A DNA stretch of 8,638 nt, taken from the NCBI GenBank assembly GCA_044357345.1, contig JBIKPR010000088.1, forward strand, positions 1 to 8,638. Direction: 5' to 3'. Shown here in pieces: positions 1-8,070 of the stretch. Both the position numbers and the translations under genes were made by a program. The DNA is from JABMMZ01 sp044357345. Its GTDB lineage: Bacteria; Bacteroidota; Bacteroidia; NS11-12g; UBA955. The notes under the pieces are model-generated. The model had not been told where the DNA came from. It ran no database searches and saw nothing but the letters and a program-made list of their open reading frames with translations. Within the stretch, counting starts at the first letter, position 1. Every line of letters begins with the position of its first letter.

Positions 1-1
1 A

Positions 2-490
2 TGTCAGAGGGAGCTTTACAAACGCTTTGCTGGTAAAATGATGGCTGTATGCATAAGATATTCGAGCAGTAAGATGGAAGCTGAAGATATTCTTCAGGAT
101 GGTTTCATTAAAGTTTTTGACAATATTTCAAAATTCAAAATGGAAGGTTCATTGGAGGGTTGGGTACGTCGAATTATGGTGAATACTTCAATCAATAAAA
201 TCAGGGCCAACAAGATAAAATTTGAAGACATATCAGCGGGTCATAATGAATGGGACCATCACGATAACTCAGTTGTCGATAAAATGTCAGAGCAAGATTT
301 ATTGAAATTAATTGCTCAAATGCCTCAGGGCTACAAGTACGTTTTTAGTATGTACGCCATTGAGGGTTATAGCCACAAAGAAATCGCAGACAACTTGGGG
401 ATAGAAGAAGCCAGTTCAAGAAGTCAATATGCGAAAGCAAAAAAATATTTACAACAACAAATCATCAATTTAGAAAAGATAAACTTATGA
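2..490 (+). CDS. ECF-type RNA polymerase sigma factor (5' partial)
   Basis: This is an alternative sigma factor that would direct RNA polymerase to a small regulon. The frame is open to the left edge: reading from base 2 gives CQRELYKRFAGK before the first in-frame ATG at 38. That stretch matches the usual start of sigma region 2 in Bacteroidota ECF factors, so the true start lies outside the window and ATG 38 is internal. The visible 162 residues are probably about 20 short of full length. Region 2 covers roughly bases 2-220, with the core EAEDILQDGFIKVF and the conserved GWVRRIMVNTSIN. After a short acidic linker, region 4 (about 300-460) carries the helix-turn-helix GYSHKEIADNLGI followed by SSRSQYAKAKKYL, typical of Bacteroidota members. 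The stop codon overlaps the start of the next gene, a probable anti-sigma partner, which fits co-expression. The family call is secure; the target promoters and inducing signal cannot be read. Confidence 0.95.
   Translation, partial: CQRELYKRFAGKMMAVCIRYSSSKMEAEDILQDGFIKVFDNISKFKMEGSLEGWVRRIMVNTSINKIRANKIKFEDISAGHNEWDHHDNSVVDKMSEQDLLKLIAQMPQGYKYVFSMYAIEGYSHKEIADNLGIEEASSRSQYAKAKKYLQQQIINLEKINL
487..490 (+). promoter_or_regulatory. ATGA start/stop overlap (translational coupling)
   Basis: The sigma factor stop TGA (488-490) overlaps the ATG (487-489) of the next gene. A second ATG follows immediately at 490, so either start would be coupled to termination of the upstream gene. No clear Shine-Dalgarno sequence precedes it. 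This arrangement is common for sigma/anti-sigma pairs and would tie their synthesis together. The coupling itself is an inference from the overlap. Confidence 0.7.
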
Positions 491-1893
491 TGGAAAATTC
501 ATTTGAAAAGCGAATTGCAGATAAGCTGAAGAACACAGAAGTTCAGCCCAGTGAGAATTTGCTTGATTCGATATTCGAGAAAAGAGCAGCCAAGCCTAAG
601 CGCTTTGCTGTTTATCCCTTTGCTGGGGTGGTATTAGGCATAGTCCTAATTGTTTCTTTGGGCTTTTGGTATTGGGGCAAGGGCTCTAAATCAACTTCAA
701 TTTCAAGCAACGTTGTTTTGGAGAGGGAATCGCCAAAATCTCAAGCTCAAGAAACAAATAAACCAGAACAAATTATTGCAGAGACTAATGCTACTAAAGA
801 AGATGTTTCTCAAAAGACTGTTCCAATGCTTAAGCCAAAGAAAAGGAATGCTGAATCAAGCGTAAAAGCTAGTTCTTCATCAAATAGAGGTCAAGAAATA
901 GTAGTTAAAAGGGATAACAACATTGCTAAAACAACCGTTAATAATGCAGGAATTGATAATCAATATTTTAATGTTGGTAAGGGTGAAAGACCATTAATCC
1001 AAAAATCAGAACATCAAGGCAATAGCCATTTGTATGTGTATGAAACCATCGGAGACGATGCATTGGTAAACCGCGATTTCCTGTTTAGTCGCGTCGTTAG
1101 ATTGAGCAAAATGTCTATTAATAAAAATATTGAAACAATAGAAATGGTTGACAATAAACCAGTGAAAAGAAATGGCCATAGTAAAAACAAACGTCCCATT
1201 TACTTAGATTTCATGTTTAATCCGAGTGTTAACATGATGCTGTTAAGTGGTGATAATTCTTTAGTGGAAGCAGGTAAAGCGGTATCAAAAGCATCGCTTA
1301 ATCAAGGGTTTGGGTTTAGAATTTCAATACCTGTTTCATCAAAATGGAATGTGTTTACAGGGTTGAACTACAGAGAACAATCCAATCTTTACAAAGGACA
1401 ATTAGACTACAATGCCGAGCATACACAAATTAACCAGCACATCAAATACATCAACGACCCTATCAAAGGGGTGGTAAAGATTGTGACATATGATACCGTG
1501 AATTCTCAGGTTACAAATTCTCAAAATGTGAATTTCAAAAACCAGTATAAAATTTTTCAATTGCCATTGGGTCTGAGTTATAATTTTGGGTATAAAAAGT
1601 TTGATTTTTCCATCAATGGATCAGCGCTTTTTAATTACATCAAAAGCAGCCAAGGTCAAAACATTAATTTAGATCAACACATAGTACTGCCATATAGTTC
1701 AAGCAAAGGCACCCTTGGTTTCGGCGCCGGTTTAAGTGTTATGGGCGCTTATAAAATAAGCAATAGAATACGTTTAATTGCCGAACCAGGTTTTCAATAT
1801 TTTGGATTGAAGTCAAATCACTTTGGAAACAAAATAGATGAAAAAGTACTTAGTCCTCAGTTGTCATTGGGTATAAGATACACTTTGTTTTGA
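487..1893 (+). CDS. Putative anti-sigma-type membrane protein with C-terminal outer-membrane beta-barrel
   Basis: This 468-residue protein has three parts. Residues 1-40 are charged and probably cytoplasmic; they follow the FEKRIADKLKN...PSENLLDSIF pattern seen at the head of many Bacteroidota proteins encoded next to ECF sigma factors. A single hydrophobic helix spans about 41-63, with Lys/Arg-rich sequence just before it, so the N-terminus should be inside. Residues 65 to about 235 are a Ser/Lys/Asn-rich, low-complexity linker. From about 237 to the end, alternating aromatic/hydrophobic strands (for example around 276-296, 354-383 and 410-440) and a terminal Phe indicate an outer-membrane beta-barrel of the porin-like OMP_b-brl type. 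No cleavable signal peptide is apparent. Gene order and the cytoplasmic head suggest control of the upstream sigma factor. No classical zinc-binding anti-sigma motif is visible, so this role is inferred. The start could be ATG 487 or 490. Confidence 0.8.
   Translation: MMENSFEKRIADKLKNTEVQPSENLLDSIFEKRAAKPKRFAVYPFAGVVLGIVLIVSLGFWYWGKGSKSTSISSNVVLERESPKSQAQETNKPEQIIAETNATKEDVSQKTVPMLKPKKRNAESSVKASSSSNRGQEIVVKRDNNIAKTTVNNAGIDNQYFNVGKGERPLIQKSEHQGNSHLYVYETIGDDALVNRDFLFSRVVRLSKMSINKNIETIEMVDNKPVKRNGHSKNKRPIYLDFMFNPSVNMMLLSGDNSLVEAGKAVSKASLNQGFGFRISIPVSSKWNVFTGLNYREQSNLYKGQLDYNAEHTQINQHIKYINDPIKGVVKIVTYDTVNSQVTNSQNVNFKNQYKIFQLPLGLSYNFGYKKFDFSINGSALFNYIKSSQGQNINLDQHIVLPYSSSKGTLGFGAGLSVMGAYKISNRIRLIAEPGFQYFGLKSNHFGNKIDEKVLSPQLSLGIRYTLF
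1890..1893 (+). promoter_or_regulatory. TTGA start/stop overlap with a TTG start codon
   Basis: The stop TGA (1891-1893) of the barrel protein overlaps a TTG (1890-1892) that begins the next frame. Going upstream in that frame there is no ATG before an in-frame TAG at 1851. The first ATG downstream would remove the whole signal peptide. TTG is therefore the best start, probably reached by ribosomes finishing the upstream gene. No Shine-Dalgarno sequence is evident. Confidence 0.7.
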
Positions 1894-3413
1894 GGAGTTT
1901 AGCAACATATCTTTTTCTATTGCTTACGGCAAGCGCCTATTCTCAGCCTTTGACGCGTGTAATTACGAACAATAATTTATCGCTTCGCTTGGGTTCGGAT
2001 GGGATGTTGAAAGACAGTTCTTCTGTTTCATCTATCGTTAATAAAACAGGTATGGGATTGCTTCAGAGTGCAGGCGTTTGGATGTCGGCAACTGACAGTT
2101 TAGGACAAGTTAGACTAACGGTTTATGATGCCATTAACGGTGGAGCAGAGATGTGGCCTGGTCCAATGACATTGGTGAATGAGCAAGCTGCAAATTCATT
2201 GCAATGGAACAAGGTATATCCCTTGACAAAAGTTAATATCATTTACCACATTCAGAATTACAATAAACAACAATATTTACCAATTTCAGAAATTAGCAAT
2301 TGGCCCGGGTCATTCGGATTTCCATATGCACAAATATTGGCGCCTTTTGTCGATTTAGAAGACAACAATATGGTATACGAACCATTGAAAGGCGACTATC
2401 CTTACATAGAATCGGATGCCATCTTGTATTCAATATCCAATGATGTTGCAAATACCCATTCAATAAGCAATGGTTTGCCTTTGGGGGTAGAATTGCATAC
2501 TACAGTGATGTCATTTAATGATCCTATTTTGAGCAATTGTTTTATGGTGCGTTATACGGTTTTTAACCGTTCGCCAAGAACCTATAAGAATTTTAGATTC
2601 AGTCCTGTTTTGAATTTTAAAATTGGCAGTATTGAAAACGAGTATTTAGGCACTGAAATTGGGGCTCAAGCAATTTATGCAATAAATGATACAAGTGAAG
2701 CAACGTTTTCAAAAAAGCTTGTGTCTTTAGGTTGTATGGCACTTAACAAACATATTGTATCAAGCATGTATTTTGAGAACAATGCGGATCGCATTAATGG
2801 CCGTCCAGATTCAGTCCAGCATTTTGTCAATTTAATGCAAGGTAAATGGAAGAATGGCAAGGTGCTAAATTTCGGAAGCAATGGTGTTGATGGTTCAGGG
2901 GTAGCCAAATATGTTTATTCTGATACAACAGACAATTCACACTCAAATTTGAGGTGGACAGATCAGGTGCCTGGCAAAAAAATTGGATTGCTGAACTTTG
3001 AAGCAATTGAATTGAAAAGTGGCCAGGGAAGTACCTATGATTTGGTTTATTTTTCTGTGGATGAAAACTTCAAATCTTTTAAACAAATTGGCGAGAATTG
3101 TTTAAGGATTAGGCAAGTATTAAATACTAAAAATCTGCTTAAAACAGAACGAATTAACCATGTAAAAGCATCGATTTTGACTTGGTTTCCCAATCCTGTA
3201 AAAATTGGGGATAAATTGAACTTGCAAACAACACTTGAAAGCCCTGACTGTATCAGGCTTATGGATTTGAATGGAAAGGAAATCTGCAAATTGAATTTGG
3301 ATGATAAAGATAAAAGCATTATATTACCACCTGATTTAAATGCAGGGGTGTATATAGTAGAATATAAAACATTAAACATTGTACACGTACAAAAACTAAT
3401 TTTAACTCACTAA
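1890..3413 (+). CDS. T9SS type A sorting domain-containing secreted protein
   Basis: A 507-residue secreted protein of unknown specific function. It begins with a clean Sec signal peptide (MRSLATYLFLLLTASAYS, cleavage near residue 16-19), which supports the TTG start. Residues 50 to about 405 match, from memory, a large uncharacterised Bacteroidota surface-protein family. Landmarks are the AGVWMS segment (61-66), EMWPGPM (87-93), the WPGSFGFPYAQILAPFVD stretch (138-155), the GDYPYIESDAI block (168-178), the ND/GLPLGVE block (184-201) and a second half with MQGKWKNGK (316-324). The last ~80 residues (about 428-507) are a type A T9SS sorting domain: WFPNPV, then LMDLNGKEI, then LNAGVYIVEY and a closing KLIL. 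After export to the periplasm it should cross the outer membrane through T9SS and be released or surface-anchored. It lies between the barrel protein and a second T9SS cargo, so it may act with one of them. No catalytic motif is recognisable. Confidence 0.85.
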   Translation: MRSLATYLFLLLTASAYSQPLTRVITNNNLSLRLGSDGMLKDSSSVSSIVNKTGMGLLQSAGVWMSATDSLGQVRLTVYDAINGGAEMWPGPMTLVNEQAANSLQWNKVYPLTKVNIIYHIQNYNKQQYLPISEISNWPGSFGFPYAQILAPFVDLEDNNMVYEPLKGDYPYIESDAILYSISNDVANTHSISNGLPLGVELHTTVMSFNDPILSNCFMVRYTVFNRSPRTYKNFRFSPVLNFKIGSIENEYLGTEIGAQAIYAINDTSEATFSKKLVSLGCMALNKHIVSSMYFENNADRINGRPDSVQHFVNLMQGKWKNGKVLNFGSNGVDGSGVAKYVYSDTTDNSHSNLRWTDQVPGKKIGLLNFEAIELKSGQGSTYDLVYFSVDENFKSFKQIGENCLRIRQVLNTKNLLKTERINHVKASILTWFPNPVKIGDKLNLQTTLESPDCIRLMDLNGKEICKLNLDDKDKSIILPPDLNAGVYIVEYKTLNIVHVQKLILTH

Positions 3414-3429
3414 CAAGCAACAACACGAT

Positions 3430-6400
3430 ATGAATAGAATATACAAAATTTTTCTTTTACTGATTGTAATCCTCGGATTTCAATACGAGGCTTCTGCTTC
3501 CCACATGATGGGTGGGGATATAGCTTACGAGTGTATTTCACCTGGGAAATACAAACTAGTAATTAAGATTTACCGCGATTGTCGTGGTATTCCTTTCAAT
3601 AGTCCAGATATCAAACTTTTTTGTAAAGACGGAACCAATCAAAATTCTGTAAATTACACAAGAACGGCTATCAACGATTTGACGCCAACTTGTACAGGAG
3701 GAACTGCACCTTGCAATCCGCAAAATCAAACATCAGCTGAGGGTATTGAGGAGCACGTATTTGAGGCCATTGTGGATTTTAACACAAGTCCATTTAAAGC
3801 GATGAAGGATGCAGGATGTTGTGAAATCTTGATTAAAGTAGAACAATGCTGTAGAAACGGAGCAATCACTACCATCAGTCCGGGTAATTTTTACACCGAT
3901 GCGATGATTAATATTTGTAACGTTGGAAACAAATGCAATACTTCCCCTCAGTTGTCAATACCTCCTGTTGCTTATGTTTGTTGCAACCAACCATTTACCT
4001 ACAACAACGGTGTTCGTGAGGTAATAGACGGTGACAGTTTGTCGTATGAATTGGGTACGCCTTTGAACGCAAACAACTCAAATGAAACGTATACTGGAAG
4101 CTTTACACAAACTATTCCTATGACGCCTTATTGCCCACCAAATCCTGGTGTTATCAATTGTAGAGCATTGCCAAATGCAAAGCCACCAAGGGGGTTTTAT
4201 TTTGACAAAGAAACTGGGGATATCGTGTTTACCCCAACAAAATGTGACGAGGTTGGTGTAATCGTAATGAAAATTACCGAGTGGAGAAGAGATTCATCTA
4301 CCCGTAAAATGCAGATAATAGGATATACCAGAAGGGATATGCAGATTGTTGTAAAACAATGTCCAGACAACAACCCTCCATATTTTACTGGAAACAACAA
4401 GTATTCTGTTTGTGAAGGAAATAAAATTTGTTTTACGCTTGTATCAAAGGATGATCCATATTTGCCGAAACAAACCCGTTTGGATACTGTATCATTAACA
4501 TGGAACTTTGGTATACCAGGTGCTACTTTTACAATTGTGGATCCAACAGCCCGTGAAAAAGAAGCTTTGTTCTGCTGGCAGACAAAAATTGGAGATGCGC
4601 GTTCAAACGTTTACGCATTTACTGCTACCGCAAAAGATGACAACTGTCCTAGACCATCTTCTGCGAACAAAGGCTATACAGTAACGGTTAAACCTAAAGC
4701 AAGAGCAACGCGTAAATACGATATTTTAGATTGTGGTAAATTAAGATTCACTGCTTTCCCAGTGGATACTGTTAACTACAACAAAAAAAATTACAGACAT
4801 AAATTCACCATCCGTGACTCCACAAATTCAGGAACACCATACTATTTCGGTTTTGTTGCTAAAGACAGTGTGAAATTTAAACGCGGTGGTAAGTACATCA
4901 TCGAATATGAAATTAACAATCCTCCATACAACTGTCCAAGTATTTATTCTGATACGGTGATTATCCCTCCGGTATTGGATGTGCAATTGAAATTTGGAAG
5001 AGACACCTTCGTTTGTGCTGGTAACAGCATCACTCTAGAGCCAGTTGTTGCCAATGGTGTTCCAGCATACAAATACAAATGGCAAGTGCCTATTGGATTC
5101 TTTGATGCTAAAGACACCAATTCAACTTACACCTTGGTAAAGCCAACCGCAACAACCAAGTTGCTTTTAACTTTAACAGATAAAAACAAATGTGTTGACA
5201 GCGATACTGTAACGGTTAAATACCAACCAAACCCAATCGTAGATATTGGACCTGACCAAAGGATTTGTACCTACAACAACGTAACTTTAGATGCACAAAA
5301 TGCGGATACCATGCGTTATTTCTGGCAGCCAAATGGTGACAGCACCCGTCAAATCACCGTTAATATCGCTGGAAAATACATTGCTAAAGTAATAGACCAT
5401 TTAGGTTGTAACACCAGCGATACCATGGAGTTGTTTGTAAACGATACCGTTGTTGCAATAGCAAAACCAGACCGTGAGATCTGTATTTTCGATACTTTAA
5501 AGGTGAAAGGACAACGCAGACCGAAAGGATATTCAAGAACTATTTCTTGGAGAGACATTGCCTCAGGTACTAATTTGGCGTCTGATAGTTCATTCAAATT
5601 AAAAATCACCACCATTGTGCCTAAGGATTATGAGATGTATTTGAAAGTAACCCAAGGTGGTGTAGAGTGTGAAGATAAAGACACCTTTAACTTGGTGGTT
5701 AATGCCTTGCCTACATTTATATTCGGCGGTTTACCTCCTCGTTGCTATGCAGATGGTGCCATTAACTTAACCCAAGCGAATATTACCAAAGCATTCTCAG
5801 GCGATAAGTCGCAAAGCACCAATGACGTTCGTTATTATCAACAATTCAAAAAACCAAGTTGGGTAACTGGTGGACCTGTAGGTGTGAATGTATTTGTTTA
5901 TGATTTCCCTAAATTTATTAAAAACGCTCAAGTTCCAAAAGCTGGTTTGAGAGATACCATTTGTTACGATTACAGAGATTACAAAGGTTGCTATAATAAA
6001 GAATGTAAACCTACCAGATTGAATCCTAATCCTGATGTATATGTTAGAGACAGCACCTATTGTCAAAAAGCAGGTTTGATTACATTGGATAAACAAATTG
6101 TTCGTCCATTCTCTAAAATCGGTGGAATTGAATCATGGAGAGTTATTGATGTTCCAGTTGGTTCAGGAGTTGATCCTGCGGCGATCATCATGCCAGATAT
6201 GTCTGTTACGCCTAACACCATGTTGATGGATCCAGGTCAAGAAGGAGAAAACGAGAAAACAGGTACTTACACCATTGAATATTGTTTTGCCGATGCCATT
6301 ACCAGTTGTAAAACTTGTGATACCGCTTTTGTAAAAGTTATTAAATTGCCGGAGATTGAATTTACAGGTATGCCTAAATTGTGTATCAACGATCCTCTAG

Positions 6401-8058
6401 CTATCTTAGACAGTTTTGTAATAGACAAAGTCAATGGAGGAAGATTCCCTTCAGGTACTTGGGAGACAATAGAATATGGTGGATCTAGGGATTTAAGCAA
6501 TCCTAACGTTGCACCAAAAATCCAAAAATCTATGGTCAATAAAAAACTATTTGACCCTAAATATGGCGCTGGTCAATACATTGTGAAATTAACAGATGTA
6601 TCAAGTGGTTGCCCTGTTACAGATAGTACCGAGATATTGGTAAATGGTTTGCCAATTATTCAAATTGATGTTCCGGATACCGTTTGTTCTAGCTCTCCGG
6701 CTTTCACATTAAACAACATATTGCCGAGTGGTAATGTAGGTAAGTGGACTGGTGTTGGTGTAACAGGTCGTGATTTTAATCCTGGAGTTAGTGCAAAGTC
6801 AAAACAGTACGAAGGTCCCGTAAGAGTGAAATTCGCCTATACTAACCCGTTAACAGGTTGTACCTCATCAGACTCTCAAACATTGTTAATACAATCACAG
6901 CCAGAGGTAACAATTACAAACTTACTTCAGCCTTACCAACAATGTGAGGGTAAAGATTTTGATTTAACTTCAACTAAAAATTGGGCAAGCAGAACCAAGT
7001 GGTCTACCAATGGTGATGGAAGTTTTAGCAAACCAGATTCATTGCCAAGCAAATATTTCCATGGATTAAATGATACGGCAATAAATGGAATGTCAGGCAA
7101 GGTGAGATTGACAATATCTACTCTCAAAGAGGGTGTATGTCCAGTTGCTACAGACAATATTGATTTAATTATTGAAGCTTATCCTCAGTTTGATTTCATG
7201 GGTGACCCAGAAGTTCAATGTGAGCCTGCAATTGTTAACTTTACTGCATTGATTGCAAAACCAGCAGGTTCTCCAAACTTAAGATACAATTGGTGGTATG
7301 GCAATGGCGATTCATTGATGCAAAGCACAAGCTTTAATCCTCAAAATATTAAATATGACACTGCAAAACGCACTTGGTATGACATAACATTGATTGTTGA
7401 CAATCAATGGGGAGTAGGTCCAACCCAAGCGTGTTCAATAAGAAAAGACTCTTTGGAATACATCAAAGTATTGCCTCAACCTAAAGTTGGATTCAGCAGC
7501 GATCCTGGTTTCTTTACCACTGTTGCTTTCCCTAAATTCAAGTTCTTTGATGAAACTAAAGTTAGATGGCAAAGACCTGATGTAAAAATGACTTATGAGT
7601 GGAACTTTGGTAGTGGTGATGTAGATGATACAAGTACAAAAATGAATCCTATCCATTCATATACTGCAGACACCATGAAGTATTATGTTCACCTAACATC
7701 AACTATCACTTACCAATACAAAAACCAAGATTATACCTGCTGGGATTCAATTAGCCAATTGCGTAAAATCGGTCCAGACGTGACGGTGTTTGTTCCAACA
7801 GCTTTCAGTCCTGAGAAAACTGGTCCCAATGCCAACAACGTTTTCAGAGCGGTGGTGAATGGGGAAAAAACTTTCCATATTGAATTGTTCAACCGTTGGG
7901 GTGAAATGTTATGGAAAACAGATGATAAATATGCAAGCTGGGATGGTTTGTACCGAGGTGTTGAAGCTCAACAAGATGTTTACATGTGGGTGATCAAGGT
8001 TACCGCATACGATGGCGAAGAGTATCAATACGAAGGTACTGTTACTTTATTAAGATAA
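3430..8058 (+). CDS. Giant Ig-like/PKD surface protein with type B (gliding-associated, CHU_C) T9SS sorting domain
   Basis: A 1542-residue exported protein, probably a surface adhesin or structural filament. Residues 1-23 are a signal peptide (hydrophobic 7-17, cleavage after ASA). Residues 25 to about 310 form a cysteine-rich head beginning SHMMGGDIAYEC, with YRDC (48-51), paired cysteines at 130/131, 140/141 and 184/185, and a DGDSLSYEL block (200-207). Around 252-311 lies a PRGFYFDKETGDIVFTPT segment resembling bacterial Ig/cadherin-like folds. From about 516 the protein is a chain of Ig-like modules ending in a PKD-like domain (about 1350-1450; WNFGSGD at 1391-1397, NPIHSY at 1406-1411). 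The last 92 residues (1451-1542) are a type B sorting domain: VFVPTAFSP, FNRWGEMLW, SWDGLYRG, DVYMW and terminal LLR. Type B cargo is usually attached through PorP/SprF-like partners; none is visible here. The start ATG follows the previous gene by 16 bases with no Shine-Dalgarno sequence. Substrate or binding target unknown. Confidence 0.9.
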   Translation: MNRIYKIFLLLIVILGFQYEASASHMMGGDIAYECISPGKYKLVIKIYRDCRGIPFNSPDIKLFCKDGTNQNSVNYTRTAINDLTPTCTGGTAPCNPQNQTSAEGIEEHVFEAIVDFNTSPFKAMKDAGCCEILIKVEQCCRNGAITTISPGNFYTDAMINICNVGNKCNTSPQLSIPPVAYVCCNQPFTYNNGVREVIDGDSLSYELGTPLNANNSNETYTGSFTQTIPMTPYCPPNPGVINCRALPNAKPPRGFYFDKETGDIVFTPTKCDEVGVIVMKITEWRRDSSTRKMQIIGYTRRDMQIVVKQCPDNNPPYFTGNNKYSVCEGNKICFTLVSKDDPYLPKQTRLDTVSLTWNFGIPGATFTIVDPTAREKEALFCWQTKIGDARSNVYAFTATAKDDNCPRPSSANKGYTVTVKPKARATRKYDILDCGKLRFTAFPVDTVNYNKKNYRHKFTIRDSTNSGTPYYFGFVAKDSVKFKRGGKYIIEYEINNPPYNCPSIYSDTVIIPPVLDVQLKFGRDTFVCAGNSITLEPVVANGVPAYKYKWQVPIGFFDAKDTNSTYTLVKPTATTKLLLTLTDKNKCVDSDTVTVKYQPNPIVDIGPDQRICTYNNVTLDAQNADTMRYFWQPNGDSTRQITVNIAGKYIAKVIDHLGCNTSDTMELFVNDTVVAIAKPDREICIFDTLKVKGQRRPKGYSRTISWRDIASGTNLASDSSFKLKITTIVPKDYEMYLKVTQGGVECEDKDTFNLVVNALPTFIFGGLPPRCYADGAINLTQANITKAFSGDKSQSTNDVRYYQQFKKPSWVTGGPVGVNVFVYDFPKFIKNAQVPKAGLRDTICYDYRDYKGCYNKECKPTRLNPNPDVYVRDSTYCQKAGLITLDKQIVRPFSKIGGIESWRVIDVPVGSGVDPAAIIMPDMSVTPNTMLMDPGQEGENEKTGTYTIEYCFADAITSCKTCDTAFVKVIKLPEIEFTGMPKLCINDPLAILDSFVIDKVNGGRFPSGTWETIEYGGSRDLSNPNVAPKIQKSMVNKKLFDPKYGAGQYIVKLTDVSSGCPVTDSTEILVNGLPIIQIDVPDTVCSSSPAFTLNNILPSGNVGKWTGVGVTGRDFNPGVSAKSKQYEGPVRVKFAYTNPLTGCTSSDSQTLLIQSQPEVTITNLLQPYQQCEGKDFDLTSTKNWASRTKWSTNGDGSFSKPDSLPSKYFHGLNDTAINGMSGKVRLTISTLKEGVCPVATDNIDLIIEAYPQFDFMGDPEVQCEPAIVNFTALIAKPAGSPNLRYNWWYGNGDSLMQSTSFNPQNIKYDTAKRTWYDITLIVDNQWGVGPTQACSIRKDSLEYIKVLPQPKVGFSSDPGFFTTVAFPKFKFFDETKVRWQRPDVKMTYEWNFGSGDVDDTSTKMNPIHSYTADTMKYYVHLTSTITYQYKNQDYTCWDSISQLRKIGPDVTVFVPTAFSPEKTGPNANNVFRAVVNGEKTFHIELFNRWGEMLWKTDDKYASWDGLYRGVEAQQDVYMWVIKVTAYDGEEYQYEGTVTLLR
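4975..7779 (+). repeat. Tandem Ig-like/PKD module array within the giant surface protein (protein-level repeats)
   Basis: Divergent modules of about 80-107 residues follow one another; they are recognisable in protein but not as DNA repeats. The first two (residues 516-598 and 602-680) are typical CHU-type Ig modules, with an xGxDxxxC opening, a central Trp and a GC or KC near the end. A less regular segment covers 681-759. Later modules begin near residues 760, 867, 973, 1074, 1157, 1251 and 1350. Several of these open with a Pro, a short beta-strand and then Pro-x-x-Cys, for example LPTFIFGGLPPRC and LPEIEFTGMPKLC. Cysteines fall near the start and end of most modules, so intramodule disulfides are plausible. 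The array should form an extended stalk between the N-terminal head and the surface anchor. Module borders are estimates. Confidence 0.7.
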
Positions 8059-8070
8059 GAACTATTATGG

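Noticed and set aside
1..36. ATG at base 1 as a gene start
   Set aside because: It reads only eleven codons before TAA at 34-36. The neighbouring frame from base 2 continues the sigma factor, so this ATG is out of frame inside that gene.
38..40. ATG 38 as the true start of the sigma factor
   Set aside because: The twelve codons before it encode a conserved part of sigma region 2, so the gene begins beyond the left edge.
650..865. 71-codon + strand frame inside the barrel protein gene
   Set aside because: It is a shifted reading of the helix and linker region of a well-supported gene, with no domain and no start signal.
5797..6096. 99-codon - strand frame, the type of antisense frame that recurs through the window (also 3047-3379, 5349-5615, 6267-6539)
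   Set aside because: Each lies opposite a strongly supported + strand gene and has no recognisable domain, signal peptide or upstream site; AT-rich coding DNA produces such frames by chance.
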